64,000 nucleotides of DNA from an uncultured Alphaproteobacteria bacterium (GTDB lineage Bacteria; Pseudomonadota; Alphaproteobacteria; HIMB59; GCA-002718135), in the NCBI GenBank assembly GCA_902588745.1, contig CACIQI010000004.1:48643-112642 (forward strand), read 5' to 3'. The position numbers and the translations under genes were made by a program. The notes below the pieces were generated by a model. The model was not told where the DNA came from. It saw only the letters and a program-made list of their open reading frames with translations, and ran no database searches. This document shows positions 27,659 through 36,063 of this stretch, piece after piece; position 1 is the stretch's first letter, and each line of letters begins with the position of its first letter.

Positions 27659-30094
27659 ATGAAATCAAAGTCAAAAGTAGTTGTCATCGGTGGAGGTGCT
27701 GTAGGTGTTAGCACTCTTTATCATTTAGCTAAAAAGGGTTGGTCAGATGTAGTTCTGGTTGAAAGAAAGGAATTAACTTCAGGATCAACATGGCATGCAG
27801 CAGGGTTGCTTCCATTATTCAATATGAGTTATTCGGTAGGTCAATTGCATAAATACGCAGTCAAACTTTACAAAACTCTTGAAGAAGAAACAGGACAAAA
27901 AGTTGGATTTAGTGTGGTTTCAAATATTCGTTTAGCAACTACTCAAGATAGAATGGACGAGTATTATCAATATTCAGGAGTTGCTAAAACAATTGGTGTA
28001 GATGTTAAATTTTTAACTCCTGAACAAGTAAAAGAAATTTGGCCACTTTGTAATACAGATGGATTAATAGGTGCAATTCAACATCCTGAAGATGGATATA
28101 TTCAACCAGCTGATCTAACTCAAGCTCTTGCAAAAGGAGCAAGAGACAAAGGTGCAGAAATTTATAGAAACACTTCTGTAATAGGAATTAAAAAAAATAA
28201 AGATGATTTATGGATTGTAGAAACTGATAAAGGATCTATTGAATGTGAGCATGTAGTTTCATGTAGTGGTAATTTTGCAAGACAGACTGGAAAGATGGTT
28301 GGACTTGATATTCCTGTTATACCTGTTGAACACCAATACATTGTTACTGACGATCATCCTGAAATATTAAAAAGAAAAGAACAAGGACTTCCTGAAATGG
28401 GAGTCTTAAGAGATTCTGATAGTTCTTGGTATATGCGTGAAGAAAGAGGAGGATTGATTTTAGGACCTTATGAAAAAGGAGCTCCTGTATGTTATGTCGA
28501 TGGACCTGATAAAGAATCTGAATTCGAATTATTTCAAGAAGATCTTGAGCGTTTAGAGCCTCACATTGAATCGGCAATGCACCGTGTTCCTATTTTTGGA
28601 GAAGTTGGAGTTAAGAAAGTTTACAATGGTGCTATTTGTTATACACCAGATGGAAGTCCAATTGTTGGACCGGCATGGGGACTTAAAAATTTCTGGTTAA
28701 ATGAAGGTCATAGTTTTGGAATTACTGCAGCTGGTGGCGCTGGATGGCAAATTGCTGAATGGATAGTAGACGGTGAACCTACAATTGATATGTTAGGAGT
28801 AGATCCTAGAAGATTTGGTGATTATGCAACTGAAGCATATTTAATTAAAAAGAATGAAGAAGCTTACGCGAACGTCTTTACAGTACATTATCCTGATGAG
28901 GAAAGGGAAGAGGGACGTCCATTAAGACAAGCTCCTTGTTATGATAGATTAAAAAATCTTGGTGCAGTTTTTGGTCAAAAGTTTGGTTGGGAGCGCGCTA
29001 ACTGGTTTGCACCTTCAAAAGAATTACAAAAAGATGATTGGTCATTTAGAAGATCAAAATGGTTTAAGCATGTTGGCAACGAATGCTTAAATGTTCAAGA
29101 TAATGCTGGTCTTCTAGATATGACAGCCTTTGCTAAATGTCGGATTTCAGGACCTGGTGCAGAAGAGTTTCTAGACTACTTAGTTGCTAACAAAATCCCT
29201 AAAAAAATTGGAAGAGTAAATCTTTGTCATGCACTAAATACTGCTGGAGGAGTTCACTCAGAATTCACAATTGCGAAAGAAAAAGAAAATTCATTTTATT
29301 TAGTTTCAGCAGGAGCATTTCAACGATTAGATCATGATTGGATTCATAAATGGATGCCCAAAGATGGATCAGTAATTTATGAAAATCTAACTAATAGTAT
29401 GGGTGTTCTTGTTTTAGCCGGACCTAAATCGAGAGATATTCTTTCCAAAATTACCAAGACTGATTTATCTAATGAAAAATTCCCATGGTTATCCTCAAAA
29501 AAAATCAATGTTGGTTTAGCTCCTAGTATTGCTATGCGAATGAATTTTGTTGGAGAACTAGGATGGGAATTACATCATCCAATTGAATATCAAAACCATA
29601 TTTTTGATAAATTGATGGAAGCAGGAAAAGATCATGGGCTTAAACCATTTGGTATTAGAGCGATGGAAAGCTTACGTGTTGAAAAAACCTACAAATTGGT
29701 TGGTACAGAAATGTCTATAGAATATGCAGCTTTTGAGTCTGGATTAGAAAGATTTGTACATTTAAATAAAGGGAATTTTATTGGAAGAGATTCTCTTGTT
29801 AAATGGCAGCAAAATGGTTTTAAAAACAAAATGGTAACTTTAGAGGTTCATGATGTTGAAGATGCAGATGCATTGGGTAATAATCCAATTTATAATAATG
29901 GAAAAGTTATAGGTCGTGCGACAGGAGGTAACTATGGTTTTAGAGTGAAAAAATCATTAGCTATTGGTATGGTGGATCCTCAATTTGCAGATATTGGTCA
30001 AAAATTAGAAATGGATATATTAGATAAAAAATACAATGTAACTGTTATAGAGGATAGTCCTTATGATCCTAAAAATGAAAAACTAAAACAATAG
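27659..30094 (+). CDS. Dimethylglycine/sarcosine dehydrogenase-type flavoprotein with THF domain
   Basis: An 811-residue two-domain enzyme. Residues 1-400 form a DAO-type FAD oxidase domain with GGGAVG (11-16) and [10 protein letters not shown] (41-50), whose His46 matches the histidine that covalently holds FAD in dimethylglycine dehydrogenase. Residues about 430-805 are a GcvT-like folate domain ([49 protein letters not shown]). It would oxidatively demethylate N-methylglycines and hand the methylene to THF. The two ETF genes follow directly, so electrons go to ETF rather than O2, pointing to a dehydrogenase. Dimethylglycine versus sarcosine or another N-methyl substrate cannot be told apart from sequence alone. 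Confidence 0.85.
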   Translation: MKSKSKVVVIGGGAVGVSTLYHLAKKGWSDVVLVERKELTSGSTWHAAGLLPLFNMSYSVGQLHKYAVKLYKTLEEETGQKVGFSVVSNIRLATTQDRMDEYYQYSGVAKTIGVDVKFLTPEQVKEIWPLCNTDGLIGAIQHPEDGYIQPADLTQALAKGARDKGAEIYRNTSVIGIKKNKDDLWIVETDKGSIECEHVVSCSGNFARQTGKMVGLDIPVIPVEHQYIVTDDHPEILKRKEQGLPEMGVLRDSDSSWYMREERGGLILGPYEKGAPVCYVDGPDKESEFELFQEDLERLEPHIESAMHRVPIFGEVGVKKVYNGAICYTPDGSPIVGPAWGLKNFWLNEGHSFGITAAGGAGWQIAEWIVDGEPTIDMLGVDPRRFGDYATEAYLIKKNEEAYANVFTVHYPDEEREEGRPLRQAPCYDRLKNLGAVFGQKFGWERANWFAPSKELQKDDWSFRRSKWFKHVGNECLNVQDNAGLLDMTAFAKCRISGPGAEEFLDYLVANKIPKKIGRVNLCHALNTAGGVHSEFTIAKEKENSFYLVSAGAFQRLDHDWIHKWMPKDGSVIYENLTNSMGVLVLAGPKSRDILSKITKTDLSNEKFPWLSSKKINVGLAPSIAMRMNFVGELGWELHHPIEYQNHIFDKLMEAGKDHGLKPFGIRAMESLRVEKTYKLVGTEMSIEYAAFESGLERFVHLNKGNFIGRDSLVKWQQNGFKNKMVTLEVHDVEDADALGNNPIYNNGKVIGRATGGNYGFRVKKSLAIGMVDPQFADIGQKLEMDILDKKYNVTVIEDSPYDPKNEKLKQ

Positions 30095-30095
30095 T

Positions 30096-30845
30096 ATGAA
30101 GTTACTTGTTACCGTAAAAAGAGTCATAGATTATAATGTTCAAATCAGGGTTAAAGCTGATGGTTCTGGAGTTGAAAAAGATAATGTAAAAATGTCTATG
30201 AATCCTCCTGATGAAAACGCAGTAGAAGAAGCTCTAAGAATAAAAGAAGCTGGTAAAGCAGATGAGATTATAATTCTTTCTATAGGTAATGATAAGGCAC
30301 AAGAAACTATTCGAACTGCATTAGCAATGGGAGCTGATAGGGGTATTCATATTAAAACAGACAATGATTTAGAACCTTTAGCTATTTCTAAAATAGTTTC
30401 TAAAGTTGCTGAAGAAGAAAAACCATCAATTATTTTAATGGGAAAACAAGCAATCGATGATGACTCTAATCAAACTGGTCAAATGACATCTGCATTACTC
30501 AATTGGCCTCAGGCTACATTTGCATCTAAAATTGAAATTGATGGTCAAAATGCAATCGTTACTAGAGAAATAGATGAAGGTTTAGAAAGAATAAAAGTGT
30601 CTATACCATTTGTAGCATCATGTGATCTTCGACTAAATGAACCTAGGTATGCTTCTTTACCAAATATAATGAAAGCAAAGAAAAAACCAATTGATACAAA
30701 AGAAGCATCTTCACTTGGTATAAATATAGAACCTAGAATTGAACAAATAAATGTAGAAGAACCACCTGTTAGACAAAAAGGAATTATGGTAAGTGATGTT
30801 GCTGAATTGGTTCAAAAACTAAAACATGAGGCAAAAGTTATATGA
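30096..30845 (+). CDS. etfB: Electron transfer flavoprotein, beta subunit
   Basis: A 249-residue ETF beta subunit that holds AMP and pairs with EtfA to carry electrons from flavin dehydrogenases. The start [19 protein letters not shown], the central [10 protein letters not shown] and [22 protein letters not shown] block, and the late [25 protein letters not shown], containing the docking loop, are all standard. It begins one base after the dehydrogenase stop and overlaps etfA by four bases. Confidence 0.97.
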   Translation: MKLLVTVKRVIDYNVQIRVKADGSGVEKDNVKMSMNPPDENAVEEALRIKEAGKADEIIILSIGNDKAQETIRTALAMGADRGIHIKTDNDLEPLAISKIVSKVAEEEKPSIILMGKQAIDDDSNQTGQMTSALLNWPQATFASKIEIDGQNAIVTREIDEGLERIKVSIPFVASCDLRLNEPRYASLPNIMKAKKKPIDTKEASSLGINIEPRIEQINVEEPPVRQKGIMVSDVAELVQKLKHEAKVI

Positions 30846-31795
30846 CAATATTAGTATTAGCAGAACATAATAATATAGATATCAAATCATCAACCTTAAA
30901 TACTATATCTGCAGCATCACAAATAGACCAAGATATCCATGTTTTGGTAACAGGCTATGAATGTGAAGAGTTAGCTAAAAATATCTCTAAATGTGAAAAA
31001 GTTTCAAAAGTATATTTAGCCAATAATGAAAAACTTAAAAACCCAATTGCTGAAAACATTGAGCCTATCGTCGTATCTTTGGCTAATAATTATTCCCACA
31101 TAATGGCACCTGCAACAACATTTGGTAAAAATATTTTTCCTAGAATTGCCGTTAAACTAGATATTGCACAAGTTAGTGATGTTATAAAAATAATAAGTTC
31201 CGATACTTTTATGAGGCCTATTTACGCTGGTAACGCCATTGCAACAGTTAAATCAAATGACAAGATTAAAGTAGTAACAGTAAGACCAACATCGTTTGAC
31301 CCGGTTGAAACTAGCGGTGGAAAAGAACAGGTCGAAAATATTTCTTTTGATAATGATAGTGGCAGTGTTGAATTTATAGATAGAGAAGAATCTCAATCTG
31401 AAAGACCAGAGTTAAGCACTGCTCGAGTTGTGATATCCGGTGGCAGAGGATTACAAAGCGCAGAAAATTTTAAACTTTTAAATGAAATAGCAGATAAGCT
31501 AAATGCGGCAGTTGGAGCTTCTCGTGCTGCTGTAGATGCTGGTTATGTTTCTAATGATTATCAAGTTGGGCAAACCGGCAAAGTAGTTGTTCCAGATTTG
31601 TATATTGCTGTCGGAATTTCTGGTGCAATACAACACTTAGCTGGTATGAAAGAAAGTAAGGTAATTGTTGCAATTAATAAAGATGAAGAAGCGCCAATAT
31701 TTAATGTCGCTGACTATGGATTAAACGCTGATTTATTTGAGGCATTGCCTCAATTATCTTCTGAACTAGATAAATTAAATACTATTCAACAATAA
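30842..31795 (+). CDS. etfA: Electron transfer flavoprotein, alpha subunit
   Basis: A 317-residue ETF alpha subunit. The C-terminal FAD domain carries [56 protein letters not shown] (cofactor stacking region) and [16 protein letters not shown], all in canonical order. It is coupled to etfB by ATGA-type overlap. With etfB and the downstream ETF-QO it completes the route from the methylglycine dehydrogenase to ubiquinone. Confidence 0.97.
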   Translation: MTILVLAEHNNIDIKSSTLNTISAASQIDQDIHVLVTGYECEELAKNISKCEKVSKVYLANNEKLKNPIAENIEPIVVSLANNYSHIMAPATTFGKNIFPRIAVKLDIAQVSDVIKIISSDTFMRPIYAGNAIATVKSNDKIKVVTVRPTSFDPVETSGGKEQVENISFDNDSGSVEFIDREESQSERPELSTARVVISGGRGLQSAENFKLLNEIADKLNAAVGASRAAVDAGYVSNDYQVGQTGKVVVPDLYIAVGISGAIQHLAGMKESKVIVAINKDEEAPIFNVADYGLNADLFEALPQLSSELDKLNTIQQ

Positions 31796-31818
31796 ATTAA
31801 TTTATTACAATAAATAAA

Positions 31819-33447
31819 ATGGAAGTAGAACGAGAGTCAATGGACTATGATGTTGTGGTTGTAGGTGCTGGCCCATCAGGCCTTTCAACTGCAATTAAAC
31901 TAAAACAGTTGAACCCAGAAATTAATGTTTGTGTATTAGAAAAGGGATCAGAGGTAGGGGCTCATATTTTAAGTGGTAATGTGTTTGAAACAAGAGCACT
32001 CGATGAATTAATACCTGATTGGAGAAGTAAAGACTCGCCAATTAAAACTAAAGTAACAAAAGAAAAGTTTTTATTTTTATCTAAGAAAGGCTCATTAAAT
32101 TGGCCTACATGGCTTCTTCCTAATGTTCAAAAAAATCATAACAATTATATCATAAGTCTTGCAAATTTATGTAGATGGCTTGCAAGTGAGGCTGAAAGTT
32201 TAGGAGTAGAAATTTTTCCAGGATTTGCGGCATCTAAAATATTATATTCAGATGAAGATCATGTAATTGGTGTTCAAACTGGTGATATGGGTATTGATAG
32301 AGACGGTAACAAAAAAGATAGTTTTGAACCAGGTATTAATATTAATGCTAAAGTAACAGTATTTGCTGAGGGTTGCAGAGGTCATTTAGGTAAAGAATTA
32401 ATTAAAAAATATAATTTATCAAAAGATAAGTCACCACAACAATACGGAATTGGGTTTAAAGAAATTTGGGAAATAGATGAAAGTCAGCATGAAGAAGGTC
32501 TTGTCATGCATACTGCTGGATGGCCATTAGATAATGCAACTTATGGTGGTAGTTTTTGTTATCATGCTGATAATAAACAAATATTTTTAGGATACGTAAT
32601 CGGTCTTGATTATAAAAATCCTTATTTATCACCCTATGATGAATTTCAAAAATTTAAAACTCATCCAGTAATTAAGAGAATTCTCACTAATGGAAAACGT
32701 ATCGCTTATGGAGCAAGGGCACTTATAGAAGGCGGTATTCAAAGTTTACCTACAATGTATATGCCGGGTGGATTACTAGTTGGATGTGATGCTGGCACCT
32801 TAAATATGCCAAAGATTAAAGGTTCACATACTGCAATGAAAAGTGGAATAATAGCTGCTGAGACAATTAATGATTATTTAAGTAAATCTGTGTCTCTTGC
32901 AGCATATGAAGATAAATTTAAACGTTCATGGCTTTATAAAGAATTGTTTGCAGCAAGGAATGTAAAACCTAGTTTTAATTGGGGACTAATCCCTGCAATA
33001 ATATTTACAGGTATTGATCAAATAATATTTAGAGGCAAGCTTCCTTTTACACTAAAACACAAACATGCTGATCATGAAGCTTTACAATTAGCAAAAGATT
33101 CAAAGAAAATAGATTATCCAAAATATGATGGAATATTTACTTTTGATAAAACCAGTTCTGTTTATTTGACTGGAACAAACCATGAAGCTGACCAGCCAGT
33201 GCATTTACAATTAAAGGATAAGGAATTACCAATAAAATTTACTTTAAATGCTTATGATGAGCCATCTCAAAGATATTGTCCTGCAGGTGTATATGAGATT
33301 GATAAGACAGATATTCAAAATCCTAAATTTGTAATTAATGCACAAAACTGTATTCATTGTAAAACATGCGATATTAAAGAGCCATCACAAAACATTAACT
33401 GGGTTGTACCCGAAGGTAGTGGGGGGCCAAATTATGCTAATATGTAA
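31819..33447 (+). CDS. Electron transfer flavoprotein-ubiquinone oxidoreductase
   Basis: A 542-residue membrane-associated iron-sulfur flavoprotein that takes electrons from reduced ETF and reduces ubiquinone. The FAD motif is VVVGAGPSGLSTAI (about 12-25), the quinone-site region includes GGIQSLPTMYMPGGLLVGCDAGTL, and the C-terminal [4Fe-4S] cluster motif is CIHCKTCDIKEPSQNINW, closing PEGSGGPNY. It starts 23 bases after etfA, so all four genes from 27659 form one operon. An internal ATG at codon 8 (MDYDVVVVGAG) could also be the start. Confidence 0.97.
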   Translation: MEVERESMDYDVVVVGAGPSGLSTAIKLKQLNPEINVCVLEKGSEVGAHILSGNVFETRALDELIPDWRSKDSPIKTKVTKEKFLFLSKKGSLNWPTWLLPNVQKNHNNYIISLANLCRWLASEAESLGVEIFPGFAASKILYSDEDHVIGVQTGDMGIDRDGNKKDSFEPGININAKVTVFAEGCRGHLGKELIKKYNLSKDKSPQQYGIGFKEIWEIDESQHEEGLVMHTAGWPLDNATYGGSFCYHADNKQIFLGYVIGLDYKNPYLSPYDEFQKFKTHPVIKRILTNGKRIAYGARALIEGGIQSLPTMYMPGGLLVGCDAGTLNMPKIKGSHTAMKSGIIAAETINDYLSKSVSLAAYEDKFKRSWLYKELFAARNVKPSFNWGLIPAIIFTGIDQIIFRGKLPFTLKHKHADHEALQLAKDSKKIDYPKYDGIFTFDKTSSVYLTGTNHEADQPVHLQLKDKELPIKFTLNAYDEPSQRYCPAGVYEIDKTDIQNPKFVINAQNCIHCKTCDIKEPSQNINWVVPEGSGGPNYANM

Positions 33448-33492
33448 TATGTTTGAAAAATACTTATTTTATTTAAATTGATCATTTTCATT

Positions 33493-34323
33493 ATGAATAA
33501 AAATAAAATTGTATTTACTTTTGCAACAGCGGAAGTAAATTTTATTGGCCAAATGTTTATTAAGATTACTGAATTATTAACAGGAAAATTAAAATTAAAA
33601 AAATTATATGATGAATATTTATCTGAAAATAGACCTCCTGAGCTTTTTTGGGATGATGCAGTAGATAAATTAAATTTTACTTTAATAACTAATTTTCAGG
33701 AAGGTAGTTACATTCCAAAAAAAGGAAAATTAATTGTTATAGCAAATCATGCTTTTGGAGTTGCAGATGGAGTATCCATATGCTCAGCAATTTCAAAAGT
33801 AAGACAAGATTATAAAATGGTTACACATAAAGTCTTAAGGCAAGCAGAGGCAGTAAAAGACAAAATATTACCAATTGATTTTAATGAAAATAGAGAAGCT
33901 CTAATAACTAATATTAATACACGTAAAGAAGCTGAAAAAGTTTTGAATAATGAAGGTGTTCTAGTTCTTTTTCCTTCTGGAACGATAGCAACTAAACAGA
34001 ACTTAAAAAAAAATACAAAAGCTGACGATGGTGAGTGGAAACAATGGGTATCGAAACTAGTTCTTAAAACTAAAAGCCCTGTGTTACCAATTTTTTTTGA
34101 TGGTCAAAATAGTCAACTTTATCACATTGCTAATAAAATCGGACAAACATTTAGATACTCTTTATGTATGTATGAACTGAAAAGAAAGATAGGTGATGAT
34201 ATCCATATGTACTTTGGTTCACTTATACCTTACGAAAACCTTGTAAAAATTGGAGATATCAAAAAAATTACTCAGTACTTAAGGTCAACCACATATTCTT
34301 TAGATCCACAATTTAATAATTAA
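33493..34323 (+). CDS. Lysophospholipid acyltransferase family protein
   Basis: I choose ATG 33493 (MNKNKIVFTF) over the TTG at 33478. About 276 residues of the PlsC/hemolysin-like acyltransferase superfamily. The catalytic motif is NHAFGVADG (about 83-91 in this frame), of the NHPFGxxDG type found in ornithine lipid and hemolysin-like acyltransferases. A second block is GVLVLFPSGTIA, and a third is SPVLPIFFDGQNS. It would transfer an acyl chain to a glycerol or amino acid lipid, perhaps in membrane remodelling for phosphate saving; that role is inference. It starts 45 bases after ETF-QO. Confidence 0.8.
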   Translation: MNKNKIVFTFATAEVNFIGQMFIKITELLTGKLKLKKLYDEYLSENRPPELFWDDAVDKLNFTLITNFQEGSYIPKKGKLIVIANHAFGVADGVSICSAISKVRQDYKMVTHKVLRQAEAVKDKILPIDFNENREALITNINTRKEAEKVLNNEGVLVLFPSGTIATKQNLKKNTKADDGEWKQWVSKLVLKTKSPVLPIFFDGQNSQLYHIANKIGQTFRYSLCMYELKRKIGDDIHMYFGSLIPYENLVKIGDIKKITQYLRSTTYSLDPQFNN

Positions 34324-34361
34324 ATATTTATTTTTTACACTTACCGTTTTATAGAGTTGGT

Positions 34362-35033
34362 ATGGTAGGTTTTGTTGGTTTACAAGCAAGAAGAAGAAGA
34401 AGAAACAGAATCTTACTAGTCATCTCAATTATAGCTATCTTTGGTATTTTTTTCTATTTACCTTCTTTAGATTTTTCAACTGATAAAATTGAGCCATCCA
34501 TTGAAATCATTCCTAGTAGTGTCGTTGATGAATCAAGTTTACGATCTGAAATACAAGAACTTAAACTTGAGATATTTCAAAAAGATCAGCGATTAAAATT
34601 TAGAGATGATCAAATAAAAAATTTACGTGAAGAAATAAGTGATTTAAATGAATCCTTCGATACAATTAAGAATGATTATGAACAATCTTTAAACAATATA
34701 TCAGATCTAGAAAATAACACATTAGAAAATAATTCGGAAAGTATTGAGAAACTTAAAACACTTGAAAGTAAAATAACTGAATTAACTAAACAATTGTCAA
34801 AATATGAAGATCTTGTTCAAAAATTAGAAATAGAATTAGAAAGTTCTGCATCCAATGAAGATATGGAAGAAGTAAATATTGAAAATTCAATACTAAAATC
34901 AGAACTTAGACAAATCGAACAAAAAAATCGTAGTTTTGAAAATGAATTAAATGAGCTAAAAAAAATAATTAAAAATAAAGATAAAGAAATAGAAGATTTA
35001 ATGTATTTAAAAGATTCCCAACATCATGGTTGA
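34362..35033 (+). CDS. Membrane-anchored coiled-coil protein
   Basis: A 223-residue protein with an Arg-rich cytoplasmic N-terminus (five Arg from AGA codons at 34389-34403), one membrane helix (about 17-36), then a long Glu/Lys/Leu/Asn coiled coil from about 60 to 210, outside the cytoplasm by the positive-inside rule. No enzyme motif is visible. It could be an envelope spacer or divisome-like protein. I do not recognise the family. It abuts the convergent nuclease with no spacing. Confidence 0.7.
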   Translation: MVGFVGLQARRRRRNRILLVISIIAIFGIFFYLPSLDFSTDKIEPSIEIIPSSVVDESSLRSEIQELKLEIFQKDQRLKFRDDQIKNLREEISDLNESFDTIKNDYEQSLNNISDLENNTLENNSESIEKLKTLESKITELTKQLSKYEDLVQKLEIELESSASNEDMEEVNIENSILKSELRQIEQKNRSFENELNELKKIIKNKDKEIEDLMYLKDSQHHG

Positions 35034-35516
35034 TTATTTATTTTTCTTTCTGAATAAATAAGGCTCTTCAAAATCACCAATCCATATACCTTTTTTTTCA
35101 TGTTTTGCTTCTTCTTCTTCTTCAACATAATCTTTTGAATAATAGCGATAAGCTATCGCCCATCCATTCAGAACCATTTCACCATTTAAATCTAAATTAT
35201 CTTTGTAGCAGATTCCAATAAATCTATTATATCGATCCTTACCTTGTGTTATGCATTCAATTTTATTATTACCAATTAATTCTTTTAAGAATTTTGTTGA
35301 TTCCAAACCACAATTCCAGACTTTGCTATTTTTATAACATGTTTGATTTGTTTCAGGTGCATCAATAGCATGCAGTCTTATTTTATTTTTGTTAATATGT
35401 ATAGTATCTCCGTCAATTACTTTTGCTTTTCCAAATATAGTTTTACCAAATGATACTGTACTTAAAGAGATTAAGATAAAAAATAAATTAAATATTAAGA
35501 TTTTTACTACCATCAA
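35034..35516 (-). CDS. Exported thermonuclease (SNase-like) family protein
   Basis: A 160-residue secreted nuclease of the staphylococcal-nuclease OB fold. A signal peptide spans residues 1-24. Catalytic signatures follow: VIDGDTIHI, IRLHAIDAPE (Arg and Asp of the calcium site), and KDRYNRFIG (second Arg). The C-terminus is Glu-rich (YVEEEEEAKHEKKG). It cleaves DNA or RNA outside the cytoplasm, with nutrient scavenging one possible use. Its 5' end overlaps soxG by 26-29 bases, depending on whether ATG 35516 or 35513 is used, and no promoter space exists. Confidence 0.88.
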   Translation of the reverse strand: MMVVKILIFNLFFILISLSTVSFGKTIFGKAKVIDGDTIHINKNKIRLHAIDAPETNQTCYKNSKVWNCGLESTKFLKELIGNNKIECITQGKDRYNRFIGICYKDNLDLNGEMVLNGWAIAYRYYSKDYVEEEEEAKHEKKGIWIGDFEEPYLFRKKNK

Positions 35517-36063
35517 CTAATAAATCATAAACATATTTTGCATGTGATCTGTTTAAATGTAAATCTAGTGAAGTCTCTTCTTTATCAGTATTATTTCTGA
35601 TAAAAAGTACTGGAATTTTTATAAATATAGTTTGAGCTACAGAAAAATTAGTTTCCAAAATTTTTTCTAAGTTGGCTACAAGAAATTTAGAAAGTAAAAT
35701 AAAAACTTTTTCCCCTTCAAGCCGTAAAACAGTTTTATTAAAAGAAATATCAGTTATCGCTGTTTTTTCTGGATTAAGTTTAGATTCTAATAGAGAAATA
35801 ATTTCATCTTTCTCATTTTCTGGTGTCTCGACTAACCATTCATTAGGACCAAGCCACATAATACTAATATTATTATTAAAAATTCTTACATTTGGCTCAA
35901 TTGGTAAAACCAGATTTAATACTGAGCCTATATTTTTCATAAATTCTTTATCTGAACTTTTACCTCTTATATTTATTTTACCTGATAGAGCTTTTTCTTC
36001 TATTGTTACTCCATTGTAATTTTTTTTGTTTATATTCAAAACATTACTGTAAGTTAAACTCAT
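35488..36063 (-). CDS. soxG: Sarcosine oxidase, gamma subunit
   Basis: A 191-residue folate-binding-type subunit of heterotetrameric sarcosine oxidase. The family features are a GcvT-like half-domain with IMWLGPNEWLVETPENE (about 69-85), DISFNKTVLRLEG and the C-terminal HLNRSHAKYVYDLLVDG. It overlaps soxA by four bases. The identity is supported as much by gene order (soxB-soxD-soxA-soxG) as by sequence, since gamma subunits diverge quickly. Confidence 0.88.
   Translation of the reverse strand: MSLTYSNVLNINKKNYNGVTIEEKALSGKINIRGKSSDKEFMKNIGSVLNLVLPIEPNVRIFNNNISIMWLGPNEWLVETPENEKDEIISLLESKLNPEKTAITDISFNKTVLRLEGEKVFILLSKFLVANLEKILETNFSVAQTIFIKIPVLFIRNNTDKEETSLDLHLNRSHAKYVYDLLVDGSKNLNI

Noticed and set aside
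34389..34403. Five AGA codons in a row
   Set aside because: It encodes a basic patch before a membrane helix (positive-inside), a normal topology signal.
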